From Levilactobacillus mulengensis (GTDB taxonomy: Bacteria; Bacillota; Bacilli; Lactobacillales; Lactobacillaceae): a DNA stretch of 64,000 nt. The stretch spans positions 372,001-436,000 of the forward strand of contig NZ_RHNW01000001.1 in assembly GCF_003946045.1 (NCBI RefSeq). The letters run 5' to 3'. Every line of letters begins with the position of its first letter. The first letter of the stretch is position 1. Below the pieces are notes generated by a model. It was not told the origin of the DNA. It ran no database searches and saw only the letters and a program-made list of their open reading frames with translations. A program made the translations under genes and the position numbers. This document shows positions 26,745 to 36,859 of the stretch, one piece after another.

Positions 26745-27035
26745 TTAGTCGAGGAAGAAGAGGATGAGGTAAACCGCAATAATCAAAAGCACCAGCCAGA
26801 AGATTGCCCAATTGAGCCGTCGCCCTAGCCGTTGCTGTTTGCTGTCCACGGGATTGACCCGCTGTTCAGTGGGTTCGTCGTCACTGGGCTTTTCACCACC
26901 GTGTGTGCGGGCATATTCTTTTTCAACTTGCACCCGTTTGCGGTCGCGTTCCTGAAATTCCTGCTCGGCACGCTCCTGCTCCCGTCGGTAATCGGCGCGG
27001 GTCTTGGGACTATCTTGTTCATCGTCTGAACGCAT
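26745..27035 (-). CDS. Small tail-anchored protein of unknown function
   Basis: 96 residues from ATG 27035 (TAGGTGA upstream; an in-frame GTG at 27044 overlaps that site). Residues 1-70 are strongly charged and probably a helix or coiled coil (RREQERAEQEFQERDRKRVQVEKEYA). A single C-terminal membrane span WAIFWLVLLIIAVYLILFFL ends the protein, so the charged part should face the cytosol. It follows nudF by nine bases in one transcript. No family recognised. Confidence 0.8.
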   Translation of the reverse strand: MRSDDEQDSPKTRADYRREQERAEQEFQERDRKRVQVEKEYARTHGGEKPSDDEPTEQRVNPVDSKQQRLGRRLNWAIFWLVLLIIAVYLILFFLD

Positions 27036-27044
27036 TGCTGTCAC

Positions 27045-27587
27045 CTACTTCTGTAATAACCAGTAATAGATGGCCGTAATTGTCTTCGCGTCGCTGATTT
27101 CGCCGCTGTCAATCATGGCCTGAGCTTCTTCCTTGGTCACCGTCAACAGCTCCAAGTTTTCCCCTTGGTCCCGGGGCAATTCGGTCGTGACGGGTTTCAA
27201 ATCAGTCGCCAAAAAGAGCGTCATGTATTCATCAGAAAAACCGACGCTAGAATAAAATCCGGTAATCCGTTTTAACTGGCCCGGTTGGTAACGAATTTCT
27301 TCGTTGAGCTCACGCATCACCGCGTGTTCCACGTTGTCGGCATCCCGGCTGTCTAATTTACCAGCTGGAATTTCCAACGTGGCCGCTGCGATGGGCGCGC
27401 GCCATTGCCGTTCCAAAATCATTTTATGATCGTCCGTCAACGCTAAAATGCCCACGGCACCCGCGTGACGCACAATTTCTCTCGAAGCCGTATCCCCATT
27501 CGGTAGGCGGACCCGCTGACGTTCCAGCTTCACAATCACACCGTCGTAGAGTTTCTCGGTCGATTCAACGTGCTCTTCTAAGTCCAT
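27045..27587 (-). CDS. nudF: ADP-ribose pyrophosphatase-type NUDIX hydrolase
   Basis: 180 residues. N-terminal strand region VKLERQRVRLPNGDTASREIVRHAGAVGILAL is typical of NudF. The NUDIX box begins GKLDSRDADNVEHAVMREL and ends NEEIRY, keeping both metal-binding glutamates though the usual EETGY is EEIRY. The downstream YSSVGFSDEYMTLFLA matches the ADP-ribose group. It hydrolyses ADP-ribose to AMP and ribose-5-phosphate. It is flanked by csp (two bases upstream) and the tail-anchored gene. Confidence 0.9.
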   Translation of the reverse strand: MDLEEHVESTEKLYDGVIVKLERQRVRLPNGDTASREIVRHAGAVGILALTDDHKMILERQWRAPIAAATLEIPAGKLDSRDADNVEHAVMRELNEEIRYQPGQLKRITGFYSSVGFSDEYMTLFLATDLKPVTTELPRDQGENLELLTVTKEEAQAMIDSGEISDAKTITAIYYWLLQK

Positions 27588-27589
27588 GC

Positions 27590-27814
27590 CTAAGCCTCCT
27601 CAGTAGTACCCGTCACAACGGGCGTTACTTTTGCCGCTTGGAGGCCACGCATGCCTTGAACAATCACAAATTGCACGGTCTGACCAGCTTCTAACTTTTT
27701 GAACCCTTCCCCGACGATGGCCGTGTAGTACACGAAGATGTCGCCGTCTGCGGGCGTGGTGATGAAGCCAAAACCGCGTTGTTCATTGTAACTCTTTACT
27801 TTTCCAGTTAACAT
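27590..27814 (-). CDS. Cold-shock domain protein, divergent
   Basis: 74 residues from ATG 27814 (GGGAGGGAACACG upstream). The five-strand cold-shock fold is recognisable: TGKVKSYNEQRGFGFIT carries RNP1. RNP2, usually VFVHFSAI, reads IFVYYTAI, so the conserved His and Phe are both Tyr. The C-terminus VTPVVTGTTEEA is a little long. It should bind single-stranded RNA or DNA. It heads a transcript with nudF and the tail-anchored gene. Probably not the main housekeeping Csp. Confidence 0.88.
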   Translation of the reverse strand: MLTGKVKSYNEQRGFGFITTPADGDIFVYYTAIVGEGFKKLEAGQTVQFVIVQGMRGLQAAKVTPVVTGTTEEA

Positions 27815-27928
27815 CGTGTTCCCTCCCATACATAGTGCAAATTATACTCGCTTGAACGGTCGACCGCAAACAATGGTTCTTAGGCGGTACGGTCCGGCGC
27901 CAGCTTGACCAAATTTTACCCAAAAAAA

Positions 27929-27962
27929 GTCCCACCACCGACGTTCTGTCAGCGATGGGACT
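27929..27962 (-). terminator. Terminator of ileS
   Basis: AGTCCCA/TGGGACT hairpin with a long loop, then minus-strand TTTTTTTGG; 20 bases after the ileS stop. Confidence 0.85.
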
Positions 27963-27982
27963 CTTCAGATTAGCGATTAAGC

Positions 27983-30796
27983 TTATTTTTCTTCAAAACC
28001 TTCAGTTGCCGTTTCAGGGTAGTTGGCCCGAACGATAGCGGCACAGCGGGCACAGAAGTGTGGGTAGTCAGAATCGCTACCAACGTCTTCCTTGGTCAAC
28101 CGACAACGGTCACAGACCTCACCGGCAGCGGCGGAGACCTTCACGGCCATGTCACCAAAGTTCAGGGCGTCAGCTGGGGCTTGGTCCAACTTCGCAACGT
28201 CTAAACCGGAAACCAAGAGGATTTGTTGCACGTTTACGTTCAGATTGTCCAAGAGGCTCTGGGTCGCATCGTCCACGTACAAGTCCAGGTGGGCTTCAGC
28301 GGCTTTCCCGATTAACTTGGCGTCACGCGCTTCTTCCAAAGCCTTCAGAACGTGGCTCCGCAGGTCCATGAAGTGGTCCCAAGCGGATTTGTGTTCGTCG
28401 TCTTTGACTTCCACGGCGTCATCCATGTCCATCACAGCGGGCATTTCAGCCAATTGCACGAAGTCTTCTGGTTCTTTCAGGAAGCCCCAGATTTCTTCGG
28501 CCGTGTGTGGCAGGATTGGCGTGATCAACTTGGTCAAGGTCACGGCAATTTGGTAGAAGACGGTCTGCATGGACCGACGCGCAGCACTGTCTTCTGCCTC
28601 GATGTACAGCACATCCTTGGCAAAGTCGAGGTAGAACGCGGACAGGTCACTGACGACAAAGTTGATGAGTTCCTTGTAGATGTTCAGGAAGTCAAAGTTG
28701 TCGTAGTGGGCCTTGACGCTCTTGGTGAATTCATTCAGTTGATACAGCATGTGTCGGTCAACGGCAGTCAGCTGATCAAAGGCAACCGCATCCTTTTCGG
28801 GATCAAAGTCACTGGTGTTGGCCAACAGGTAACGCATCGTGTTCCGCAGTTTCTTGTAACTGTCGGAAATCTTCACGAAGGATTCCGTTGAGACCCGCAC
28901 GTCGGCTGAGGTATCCACGGAGGTTACCCAGAGACGCACGATGTCGGCACCCATCTTCTGGATGATTTCACTAGGCGCAATCGTGTTCCCGATGGACTTG
29001 GACATCTTGTGCCCGTCCTTGTCCAACGTGAACCCTTGTGACACGACCTGCTTGTATGGGGCCTTGCCAGTAGCGGCAACACTAGTGATCAAACTAGAGT
29101 TGAACCAGCCACGGTATTGGTCGGAACCTTCCAGGTAAAGGTCAGCTGGGAAGTCCAGGTAGTCGCGTTCGGCCAGCACACCCTGGTGAGACGAACCGGA
29201 GTCAAACCAAACATCCATGATGTCGGTTTCCTTCGTGAATTCGCCATTTGGTGAGTGTTCGCTGGTAAAGCCTTCGGGCAAGAGATCCTTGGCTTCACGC
29301 TTGAACCAGATGTTGGAACCGTACTTGCCAAATAAATCAGCCACGTGGTCGACCGTTTCTGGCGTGATGATAGCTTCACCGTCTTCACCATAGAAGATTG
29401 GCAGTGGCACACCCCAGACCCGTTGACGGGAGATAACCCAATCGCCACGGTCCTTGATCATGTTTTCCAAACGACGCTTGCCCCAATCTGGTTGGAACTT
29501 AACGTCTTGTAAGGAAGCCAAGATTTCATCACGGATCTTGTCCACGGACGCGAACCATTGTGGCGTTGCCCGGAAGATAACGGGCTTCTTGGTCCGCCAG
29601 TCAAATGGGTAACTGTGTTCGTATGGCATGTACTTCAGTAAGGCGTTGCTGGCCTTCAACTTGTCCAAGGCGATCTGGTTGGCATCTTCGTAGAACACGC
29701 CATCAAAGTCTTCGCCGGCTTCGGCGGTCATGTACCCTTGGTCGTTAACGGGCACCAAGACAGGCAGGTTGTAGAGCTTACCAACGTTAAAGTCGTCTTC
29801 CCCTAAACCTGGTGCGGTATGAACCAGACCAGTCCCGGAGTCAGTCGTCACGAAGTCGCCTAACATCACGACCAGCTTACGGTCAGCGATGAATGGGTGT
29901 TGGGCAATGATGTTGTCCATGTCTTGCCCCATGACGGTCTTCAAGACTTTGACGTCTTCCCAACCGAAACGTTCGGCATTTTCAGCCACTAAGTCGCTAG
30001 CCAAAACGAATTTCCGGTCTTCCCCAGCGGGTTGGACAACGGCGTATTCGATACCAGCATCGATGGTGATCCCTTCAGAACCAGGAATCGTCCAAGGCGT
30101 CGTGGTCCAAACGACCAGGTAAGTGTCATCGTCTAAGACACCCTTGCCGTCAACGACCTTTTCGCCGTAGAAAGCGGATGGTGACGTTACATCGTGGTAT
30201 TCCACTTCGGCTTCAGCCATCGCAGATTCAGATGACCATGACCAGTAAACGGGCTTCTTACCCTTGTAGATTAACCCACGCTTGGCAAATTCACCAAAGA
30301 CGCGGACTTCAGCGGCCTCAAATTCAGGCTTCAAAGTCAGGTAAGGATTGTCCCATTCGGCAGAAACACCCAGCCGTTTGAAACCATCGCGTTGTAAGTC
30401 GACTTGCTTCAAAGCGTAGTCGCGACAGAGGTCACGGAACTCAGCGGTCGACATCTTCTTGCGGTCGTAACCGGCCTTCGTCAATTGTTGTTCAATTGGC
30501 AGACCATGCGTATCCCAGCCGGGAACGTAAGGGGCACGGAACCCATTCATGGACTTGTAACGAACAATGATATCCTTGGAAATCTTGTTCATCGCATGAC
30601 CCATGTGGATGGGGCCGTTCGCGTATGGCGGCCCATCATGTAAAATAAATGATGGCTTCCCTTCGTTTAACTTTTGACGGGCTTCGTAAATCTTGTTGTC
30701 TGCCCAGGCTTTTTGCCGGTCAACTTCTTTGACTGGTAAATTACCGCGCATCTTAAACTTGGTCTTACCCAAGTTCAGCGTGTCTTTCACTCGCAT
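27983..30796 (-). CDS. ileS: Isoleucyl-tRNA synthetase
   Basis: 937 residues, normal length. HIGH motif as HMGH in [22 protein letters not shown] in [11 protein letters not shown], the editing domain with [12 protein letters not shown], and C-terminal zinc cysteines CDRC and CARC. It charges tRNA-Ile in the cytosol. ATG 30796 behind AAGGAGG. Expression should be governed by the Ile T-box at 31684-31925, which lies about 890 bases upstream with three cloverleaf repeats and no gene in between. Confidence 0.98.
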   Translation of the reverse strand: MRVKDTLNLGKTKFKMRGNLPVKEVDRQKAWADNKIYEARQKLNEGKPSFILHDGPPYANGPIHMGHAMNKISKDIIVRYKSMNGFRAPYVPGWDTHGLPIEQQLTKAGYDRKKMSTAEFRDLCRDYALKQVDLQRDGFKRLGVSAEWDNPYLTLKPEFEAAEVRVFGEFAKRGLIYKGKKPVYWSWSSESAMAEAEVEYHDVTSPSAFYGEKVVDGKGVLDDDTYLVVWTTTPWTIPGSEGITIDAGIEYAVVQPAGEDRKFVLASDLVAENAERFGWEDVKVLKTVMGQDMDNIIAQHPFIADRKLVVMLGDFVTTDSGTGLVHTAPGLGEDDFNVGKLYNLPVLVPVNDQGYMTAEAGEDFDGVFYEDANQIALDKLKASNALLKYMPYEHSYPFDWRTKKPVIFRATPQWFASVDKIRDEILASLQDVKFQPDWGKRRLENMIKDRGDWVISRQRVWGVPLPIFYGEDGEAIITPETVDHVADLFGKYGSNIWFKREAKDLLPEGFTSEHSPNGEFTKETDIMDVWFDSGSSHQGVLAERDYLDFPADLYLEGSDQYRGWFNSSLITSVAATGKAPYKQVVSQGFTLDKDGHKMSKSIGNTIAPSEIIQKMGADIVRLWVTSVDTSADVRVSTESFVKISDSYKKLRNTMRYLLANTSDFDPEKDAVAFDQLTAVDRHMLYQLNEFTKSVKAHYDNFDFLNIYKELINFVVSDLSAFYLDFAKDVLYIEAEDSAARRSMQTVFYQIAVTLTKLITPILPHTAEEIWGFLKEPEDFVQLAEMPAVMDMDDAVEVKDDEHKSAWDHFMDLRSHVLKALEEARDAKLIGKAAEAHLDLYVDDATQSLLDNLNVNVQQILLVSGLDVAKLDQAPADALNFGDMAVKVSAAAGEVCDRCRLTKEDVGSDSDYPHFCARCAAIVRANYPETATEGFEEK

Positions 30797-30928
30797 ACCG
30801 TATTTCCTCCTTAAAATTTGTTCCTCGGTTGGTGAACCGGTGAGCTCAAGCCGTTTCCCGACCTCAGCTCACCGGTCAACCCGACCGTTAATTCTCATTG
30901 CGTTAAAACCTTCGACTGGTCTTTGCCC

Positions 30929-31104
30929 TCCGCCTACCGGGGCGTGAAAATGGACCGGAACGCTGGTGGTAGGACGCTCGAAGCCAAAGAGCGGTCTTCA
31001 AGCTCGCTTTGAACCTCTGAGGACCGAGTTTCAAAGTCGCCATTTCCTGAGGAAACCTCAGGAAATCCACCGGCTGAGTCCATTTTCACACCCCTCCCGG
31101 CTAA
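30929..31104 (-). repeat. Cloverleaf intergenic repeat 14, subfamily B, in the ileS leader
   Basis: Hairpin ATTTCCTGAG/CTCAGGAAAT (10 perfect pairs), outer GTGAAAATGGACC with GGCTGAGTCCATTTTCAC, conserved CCAAAGAGCGGT loop. Lies between the T-box and ileS. Confidence 0.9.
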
Positions 31105-31220
31105 GACGAGCTGTTACTGTAAACCCCGTGTTACCGGTCAAGTTGACCGGCGAGGCTGGCATTCACTACAGGCAAAAGTGATCGGCCACTAAAACAAACT
31201 AACACTGGCACCACTAGCCT

Positions 31221-31409
31221 CAGCGACCAGAGGTGACTCAAGATGTCCTGCTGTGTCGATGGTGTTAACGACTGTTTTTTAGTCGTTTACAGCATGGGAC
31301 GACTTTGGAGACACGTGCCTTTCGTGGCTTCAAAGCGAGCCGGAAGACCGCCCCTCAGGCTGCAGGCGGTCCCCACAGCAGGGCATCTTGAAAGTCACCG
31401 CCGGGAGCG
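31221..31409 (+). repeat. Cloverleaf intergenic repeat 15, subfamily A, in the ileS leader
   Basis: Outer GGTGACT/AGTCACC and CAAGATG/CATCTTG; hairpin GTTAACGACT/AGTCGTTTAC; stem GACCGCC/GGCGGTC. Near-identical to repeat 16, 244 bases further on. Confidence 0.92.
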
Positions 31410-31464
31410 ACAATCAACACCCATACAAAACCAAGTGTTTGTTTGCCTTTCGGTTGGCCGTTGT

Positions 31465-31653
31465 GAGCGACCAGAGGTGACTCAAGATGTCCTGCTGTGT
31501 CGATGGTGTTAACGACTGTTCTTTAGTCGTTTACAGCATGGGACGACTTTGGAGACGCGTGCCTTTCGTGGCTTCAAAGCGAGCCGGAAGACCGCCCCTC
31601 AGGCTGCAGGCGTTCCCCATAGCAGGGCATCTTGAAAGTCACCGCCGGGAGCG
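31465..31653 (+). repeat. Cloverleaf intergenic repeat 16, subfamily A, tandem duplicate of 15
   Basis: Only a few substitutions separate it from repeat 15. The two tandem copies and repeat 14 fill the gap between the T-box and ileS. Confidence 0.92.
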
Positions 31654-31683
31654 CAGTCCCAACGACCAACAGAAAAGAGCAAA

Positions 31684-31925
31684 CAAAAAACGACTTGCCG
31701 CTAGGGACGAAGTCGTTTTCGTGGTACCACCCAAATTTAGCAGGCCGCGCAGCCGAAACGGCAAACGCAACCCACCCTCAAACGACGTAACGTGCCGTAC
31801 CCGCCACCGCTTACTAAGAGTTCAGCCGTGGAGCTTTGGGAATGATACCGGACAAAAAGAGCGGGCGTTAGCCTTCCACCATCGCTAACTCGCTAGTACC
31901 TTCTTTTTGAACAGTTCTTTTCTCA
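31684..31925 (-). promoter_or_regulatory. T-box riboswitch, isoleucine specific
   Basis: On the minus strand the T-box core GGGTGGTACCACG (31721-31733) precedes a terminator ACGACTT/AAGTCGT with TTTTTTG (31686-31716). Upstream lies a stem I with GTTAGC/GCTAAC tip and AAAAAG/CTTTTT base; its 3' side reads GGTATCATT, offering ATC (Ile) as specifier. Uncharged tRNA-Ile should stabilise the antiterminator and switch on ileS, the next gene downstream. Core and terminator are certain; the specifier placement is my reading. Confidence 0.88.
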
Positions 31926-31929
31926 GTGC

Positions 31930-32637
31930 CTAATTATTATCTTTGTCAAACTGTGGTTGGTCGTTGTCTGGGAAAATCACAACGGTTTCGCCATTGTCGT
32001 CCCCACTATCGGTCACAGGGGCTTCCGTTACCGGCGTCTCTTCAACCGGTTGGGATGCTTCTGAGTGTACGCCCTGAGGCCCGTCGTTGTCAAGCCGGTC
32101 ACCAACGACCTTCTTGATTTCTTCGTAGCTGGACATGGACCCTTCCTTTAACAGGCTGTCCCAGTCGTTAGACTTAACCACTTCCAACTGACTTTCCAGC
32201 ATGACTTGGAGCCGTTGCCGGAAGACCCGCGTGCTCTTCTTCAAGTCGTCGGTTTCAACGGCCAGCTTCTTGGCACGCTTGGAAGCTTCGTTCATGATCT
32301 GGTTACCCTTGTTCGTGGCTTCAGAAACGATGTCAGAGCTTTGCTTCTGGGCTTCGCGAATGATAATCTCAGATTCCTTTTGGGAGTTGGCCTTGACCTT
32401 ATCGGCGGCCTCTTGCGCAACCAAGATGGATTGGTTCAGGGAATCCTTCAAGTCGTTAAAGTACTTGAGCTTCTCGTTCGCTGCATCCAGTTGTTCCTCT
32501 AATTCTTTGTTGTGGTTCAACGTGATTTGGTAATCCTTGATGACTTGATCCAAGAAATCATTGACCTCGTCAACGTTGTAACCGCGCATCTTTGTGCCAA
32601 ACTCTTTATTGTGAATATCTAATGGACTTAATACCAT
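31930..32637 (-). CDS. divIVA: DivIVA-type cell division/polarity protein
   Basis: 235 residues. The N-terminal membrane-curvature domain reads LSPLDIHNKEFGTKMRGYNVDEVNDFLDQVIKDY, followed by long coiled coil (residues about 40-160) and an acidic disordered tail (ETPVTEAPVTDSGDDNGETVV). It marks septa and poles at negatively curved membrane. ATG 32637 with GGAGGG. Last gene of the ylmH-yggT-sepF-ftsZ string, 19 bases after ylmH. Confidence 0.96.
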   Translation of the reverse strand: MVLSPLDIHNKEFGTKMRGYNVDEVNDFLDQVIKDYQITLNHNKELEEQLDAANEKLKYFNDLKDSLNQSILVAQEAADKVKANSQKESEIIIREAQKQSSDIVSEATNKGNQIMNEASKRAKKLAVETDDLKKSTRVFRQRLQVMLESQLEVVKSNDWDSLLKEGSMSSYEEIKKVVGDRLDNDGPQGVHSEASQPVEETPVTEAPVTDSGDDNGETVVIFPDNDQPQFDKDNN

Positions 32638-32656
32638 TGCACTGTTCCCTCCGCAT

Positions 32657-33436
32657 CTATTTCTGCAGCACCGCTAGGGTGACCCGAATCTTTTCCTTCT
32701 TCGTTCGACCAACGACTTCATCCAGCCGAATCCGGCCAAAGCCACGCACGGACACGATGTCCGCCACGTCTAGTTCGAAATCTGGTTTCAGGGTCTCGGC
32801 CCAGTTCAACCGGACCTTGCCCCCTTCGATCAGTTCCTTGGCGCGGTGCCGGGACAAATGAAAGCCCGTCCCCACGATGTTATCTAACCGCAGTGACGAC
32901 AGTGTCGCCCCCTCGGTCTCCCACTCATTCATGGGAACCAGTAAGTTGTTCCAAGACTCTGTCTGCAACCGTGCCTTGACCCGGCCGATGTGATCGACCT
33001 GGCCCGACAGGTAATCCGCCATGCTGCTTTCCGTGATTACCTGCCAGTTCAGGCCATCGGTGAGAATATCCCCGAGGATTTCACGCTCAATGCCTGAACC
33101 CAGCAACGTGCCTAGAATCTGACTGTGATGAAGCGTGGCAAATTTCACGGGATAGTCGACACGCAGGACCGTCAGCTCAAAGTCCTTCGGTTCTGGTTCG
33201 TAGTAATCCGGATAAAACAGTGCCCGCCGCATTTCAGCGTGTTCGTGGCCCCCATTGAACCGGACGTGCATGTCTGCTCGCCGGGCCAACGTGGACGCGA
33301 TGTACACTTGCCGGGGGTTCAAGAAGTGCGTGAGAACGGGGCGATATTCGTCTTGGACTTGTTGAATCCAGCCGCCAATTGCGTCAATCAGCGGGGCTTC
33401 GTCCGGCCGAAAATGCTGTAGCACATTCTCATCCAA
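32657..33436 (-). CDS. ylmH: YlmH family S4-domain RNA-binding protein
   Basis: 259 residues. The N-terminal and central part matches YlmH (LNPRQVYIASTLARRADMHVRFNGGHEHAEMRRALFYPDYYEP; HSQILGTLLGSGIEREILGDI). The C-terminal S4 domain (TGFHLSRHRAKELIEGGKVRLNWAETLKPDFELDVADIVSVRGFGR) binds structured RNA. Family work links it to ribosome quality control and division-cluster context. TTG 33436 with AGGAGG upstream. Operon with yggT (18 bases) and divIVA. Confidence 0.95.
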   Translation of the reverse strand: MDENVLQHFRPDEAPLIDAIGGWIQQVQDEYRPVLTHFLNPRQVYIASTLARRADMHVRFNGGHEHAEMRRALFYPDYYEPEPKDFELTVLRVDYPVKFATLHHSQILGTLLGSGIEREILGDILTDGLNWQVITESSMADYLSGQVDHIGRVKARLQTESWNNLLVPMNEWETEGATLSSLRLDNIVGTGFHLSRHRAKELIEGGKVRLNWAETLKPDFELDVADIVSVRGFGRIRLDEVVGRTKKEKIRVTLAVLQK

Positions 33437-33454
33437 CTTCTTCGCCTCCTATTT

Positions 33455-33739
33455 TCATGTAAATAATAATCTAAGAATCATCGACTCTAATCCTGACAGT
33501 CCGTATTGGACCAACGTGAGGACGATGATGGCCACTACTGGCCCAAACCCGAGTGGTCCGACCGACACAAAATCAAAGTAGTGAAGGAACGGTTCCACGA
33601 GTCGGCCAATGATTTGACCAAATTTTGACTGATAGCCACCAGGGAGCCAACTGAGCAAGGCATACACCACAATCAACAGGATGTACGCGCTAACGGCCCA
33701 GTTCAAGACTTTAAATAGCAAAAGGACAAATTGTATCAC
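33455..33739 (-). CDS. YggT family membrane protein
   Basis: 94 residues, two membrane segments separated by a short loop with the family motif LLSWLPGGYQSKFGQIIGRLVEPFL and a second FVSVGPLGFGPVVAIIVLTLVQYGL. It is the YlmG homologue normally found between sepF and ylmH, connected with division or membrane organisation. GTG 33739, 12 bases after sepF. Confidence 0.93.
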   Translation of the reverse strand: MIQFVLLLFKVLNWAVSAYILLIVVYALLSWLPGGYQSKFGQIIGRLVEPFLHYFDFVSVGPLGFGPVVAIIVLTLVQYGLSGLESMILRLLFT

Positions 33740-33751
33740 GGCGTTGCTCCT

Positions 33752-34186
33752 TTATTGTGCGACTTGAGTCCCGAGGTTGGCGGCAACATCGCCGCTGACC
33801 TCGAAGTTGTGGGGGGTGCACAGAAAAATCTGTTCACCGATCCGTTTGATTTCGCCACCCACGGCAAACGCGGTTCCATTTAGGAAATCCACGATGCGTT
33901 GGGCTTGGGATTCATCCACCCGGGCAAAATTAACGATGACCGCATCCCCACTAGTAATCTGTTTCGCAATCGACTTCGCATCGGAATAGATTCGCGGTTC
34001 GCAGATCGCGATATGACTAGTATTTGCAGATCGCATGGCAACCACCTTTCGACTGTCGGCCGGTCGACTGGGGGTTGGCGTTGGCTTCGACTGGGCTACC
34101 GGAGCCGTTGTTGGGTCGTCCTCGTAGTCTTCGTCATATTCATCGTTCATGCCAAAAAATTTGCTGAGACTAAACTTCTCCGCCAT
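33752..34186 (-). CDS. sepF: Cell division protein SepF
   Basis: 144 residues. N-terminal amphipathic membrane-targeting helix [13 protein letters not shown], an acidic/proline linker, and the C-terminal SepF domain ([65 protein letters not shown]). SepF rings align FtsZ filaments and anchor them to the membrane. ATG 34186, 41 bases after ftsZ. Confidence 0.96.
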   Translation of the reverse strand: MAEKFSLSKFFGMNDEYDEDYEDDPTTAPVAQSKPTPTPSRPADSRKVVAMRSANTSHIAICEPRIYSDAKSIAKQITSGDAVIVNFARVDESQAQRIVDFLNGTAFAVGGEIKRIGEQIFLCTPHNFEVSGDVAANLGTQVAQ

Positions 34187-34227
34187 GGTGCGCCACTCCT
34201 CTCAACACGAATTCTATCTGATTGACG

Positions 34228-35502
34228 TTACTTCCGCCGCCGCTTGAAGAAAGGTGGCGTGTCTTCGCCCTTGTTGTCATCTGCTACCGAGGCGTCATTT
34301 TCACTCGGGTTAAAGATGTTGAAATCGGGCTTGTCAACGCCAGCAAATTCACTGTTGGAACTGCTAGTGTTGTTGCTGCTCTTAGGTTCTGGCCGGTGCG
34401 CTGGTTCGCGGATATCCCAGTTGCCAAATGGATCCTTTTCAGTCTCCTGGCTGGGAGCATCGTTGCGGGAATCAGTGTTCCGTGGTTGTTGAGTTTCAGC
34501 ACGACGGGCAACGCGGCTGTGTTGGGCAGCTTCGCGTTCTTCCTTCTTCTTGTCGATCCCCGTTGCGATAACCGTGACCCGAACCTCATCGCCGAGGTCT
34601 TCGTCAATAGAAGTCCCGAAGATAATGTTAACGTCGCTAGTAGCGGCATCGGACACGATTTGTGAAGCAGCTTGGGCTTCAAACAAGGACAGGTCTGGGC
34701 CACCGGTGATGTTCAACAGAACTTGTTCGGCCCCATCGATAGAAACTTCCAGCAGTGGTGAGGAGATTGCCTTCTTGGTAGCGTCTTCCGTGCGGTTTTC
34801 ACCGTTAGCGGACCCGATACCCATTAAGGCTGCCCCTTGGTCCTTCATGACCGTCTTCACGTCGGCAAAGTCCAAGTTGACATAGCCAGGGCTCGTGATC
34901 AAGTCAGAGATGCCTTGAACCCCTTGACGTAAGACATTGTCGGCTTCTTGGAAGGCTTCCATCATTGGCGTCTTCTTGTCAACGATTTCTAACAAGCGGT
35001 TGTTGGCAATGACGATCAACGTGTCCACGTTCTCCTTCATTGCGGCAACCCCTTCAGCGGCGAAACGACCCCGCCGTGGGCCTTCAAAACTGAATGGCCG
35101 GGTAACAACCCCAACCGTCAGTGCACCGCCCTCTTTGGCGATTTTAGCCACGATAGGCGCAGCACCGTTACCAGTACCACCGCCCATTCCGGCAGTGACG
35201 AAGACCATGTCGGCCCCTTGTAAGGCTTCGGTGATCTGTTCTTCGCTTTCTTCGGCAGCTTTGGCCCCAACTTCTGGGTTAGCTCCGGCACCAAGACCCT
35301 TGGTGAGTTTCGGCCCGAGTTGAATTTTCGTTTCGGCCTTTGAGGCTTCGAGGGCCTGCACATCCGTGTTGGCCACGATAAATTCGACACCCTTAACGTC
35401 TTCGGCAATCATCCGGTTAACGGCGTTGTTACCACCACCGCCGACACCAATCACCTTAATGATGGCCCCATTATTTTGTGCTGAATCTAGTGAGTATTCC
35501 AT
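34228..35502 (-). CDS. ftsZ: Cell division GTPase FtsZ
   Basis: 424 residues from ATG 35502, chosen because GGAGG lies upstream and [24 protein letters not shown] is the usual N-terminus; the open frame extends upstream without support into ftsA. GTP-binding G-box [13 protein letters not shown]; tubulin signature [10 protein letters not shown] (107-116), where the canonical form is GGGTGTGAAP; T7 loop NLDFADVK. A disordered linker ends in the conserved tail [11 protein letters not shown] that binds FtsA/SepF. 22 bases after ftsA. Confidence 0.98.
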   Translation of the reverse strand: MEYSLDSAQNNGAIIKVIGVGGGGNNAVNRMIAEDVKGVEFIVANTDVQALEASKAETKIQLGPKLTKGLGAGANPEVGAKAAEESEEQITEALQGADMVFVTAGMGGGTGNGAAPIVAKIAKEGGALTVGVVTRPFSFEGPRRGRFAAEGVAAMKENVDTLIVIANNRLLEIVDKKTPMMEAFQEADNVLRQGVQGISDLITSPGYVNLDFADVKTVMKDQGAALMGIGSANGENRTEDATKKAISSPLLEVSIDGAEQVLLNITGGPDLSLFEAQAASQIVSDAATSDVNIIFGTSIDEDLGDEVRVTVIATGIDKKKEEREAAQHSRVARRAETQQPRNTDSRNDAPSQETEKDPFGNWDIREPAHRPEPKSSNNTSSSNSEFAGVDKPDFNIFNPSENDASVADDNKGEDTPPFFKRRRK

Positions 35503-35524
35503 TTGTGTATTCCTCCATCTCGCG

Positions 35525-36859
35525 TTAGTCGAAGAAGTCGCTGAAGAACTTTCGAATGCCTTCAGAGCGATTTTTCTTCTTTTTCGGTTTCGCTTGCTTA
35601 CCCTGAGTTGATTGTGGCGCAGCAGACTGCTGTTGTTGGTTCTCAGCATCCTGTTCACGTTGACGAATCTCGTCGGTTTCATCGGCTAGTTGGGTGGAGC
35701 CCGTCAAAGCACTCTTGATGAGCAGATCAATCTCACTCAGCCCCCCAAAGTATTTCACAAGAGCCAGCGCCAACGTAAAGGAAGGATGACGCAGTCCCAT
35801 TTGATCTGGCACGTAAACCCGAACGTTAGTGTTAAATTCGTCCGTGGCCAAATCCGTAATGCCTGGCAAGGCCGCAACCCCACCGGTTAACACGATACCA
35901 CCGGGTAATTCAAGGGCTTGCACCTTATCCAAATTACCGCGGAGGCGCTTGAAGATCTGGTCCAACCGGGCCTCAATGATCTCCGCTAAGTATTTTTCTG
36001 AAATTGGCGTGGGTTGGCTTTGGCCGACCACGTCAACGGGAAATTCGTCTTCGTCGCTGGCCTGCGTCGAATCAGCGTAACCATAGTCGCGCTTCAACTT
36101 CTCCGCACTATCCAGGGAGGTGTTCAGGACCACGGAAATATCCTTGGTGATGAATTGGCCACCCTCTTGGTCCACGTCGATGTACTTCAATTGGTGATCA
36201 TGAATGACCGCAGCAGTGGCTTGGCCACCCCCCAAATCGATCAAGATGGTCCCAAAGTCTTGTTCACCGTCGTTCATGACCATCATGCCTTGGGCCATCG
36301 GATTGATGACCGTTCCCCGCAGGTTCAAGCCGGCTTGTTCAACGGCCTTACGGGTATTATGCATAATGGTCTTAGGGCCGGTAAAGATGGTCCCATGAAG
36401 TTCGAGGCGGACCCCGACCATCCCACGGGGATCCTTGATGCCATCAAACCCGTCAACCACGAATTCATCGGCTAAAATGTCGACGACTTCTCGTTCTGGC
36501 GGTAGGCTCTGGATCAGCGCAGCGGCGGAGACACTCCGGACGTCACGACCCGTGATTTCACGTGACTGGTCGTCAATGGCGATCATGCCACTACATGGTT
36601 CAATTTTTAATAAGTTTGCGGGAATCCCCACAATCACATCATGAATCTCGATGCTGGCCTTCTCTTCGGCTTGTCGAACGGCGCGCTGAATGGCTTCAGC
36701 TGCTTTGTCAATATCCACGATGACACCGCGGCTGACCCCATTCGAACGTTCATTTCCCACACCAATAACGTTCATTTGCCCTTTAACATTCTCAGCAACA
36801 ATGACTTTTATTGAGGTGGTTCCTATATCGAGACCAACGTACATCCCTGAATTATCCAT
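35525..36859 (-). CDS. ftsA: Cell division protein FtsA
   Basis: 444 residues. Actin-like ATPase with phosphate-1 loop [14 protein letters not shown], the SHS2/1C domain ([18 protein letters not shown]), phosphate-2 [14 protein letters not shown], and adenosine motif [16 protein letters not shown] Gln-rich basic linker leads to the amphipathic membrane helix [11 protein letters not shown]. It tethers FtsZ to the membrane. ATG 36859 with AGGAGG upstream. Co-transcribed with ftsZ. Confidence 0.97.
   Translation of the reverse strand: MDNSGMYVGLDIGTTSIKVIVAENVKGQMNVIGVGNERSNGVSRGVIVDIDKAAEAIQRAVRQAEEKASIEIHDVIVGIPANLLKIEPCSGMIAIDDQSREITGRDVRSVSAAALIQSLPPEREVVDILADEFVVDGFDGIKDPRGMVGVRLELHGTIFTGPKTIMHNTRKAVEQAGLNLRGTVINPMAQGMMVMNDGEQDFGTILIDLGGGQATAAVIHDHQLKYIDVDQEGGQFITKDISVVLNTSLDSAEKLKRDYGYADSTQASDEDEFPVDVVGQSQPTPISEKYLAEIIEARLDQIFKRLRGNLDKVQALELPGGIVLTGGVAALPGITDLATDEFNTNVRVYVPDQMGLRHPSFTLALALVKYFGGLSEIDLLIKSALTGSTQLADETDEIRQREQDAENQQQQSAAPQSTQGKQAKPKKKKNRSEGIRKFFSDFFD

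Noticed and set aside
31243-31888. Plus-strand frames across repeats 15, 16 and the T-box
   Set aside because: The two frames share sequence only because the repeats are duplicated; they cover a riboswitch read on the other strand.
34228-35682. Longer FtsZ starting at 35682 (484 codons)
   Set aside because: The extension lies inside the ftsA coding region, is Arg/Ser-rich and has no homology; a ribosome site sits just before ATG 35502.
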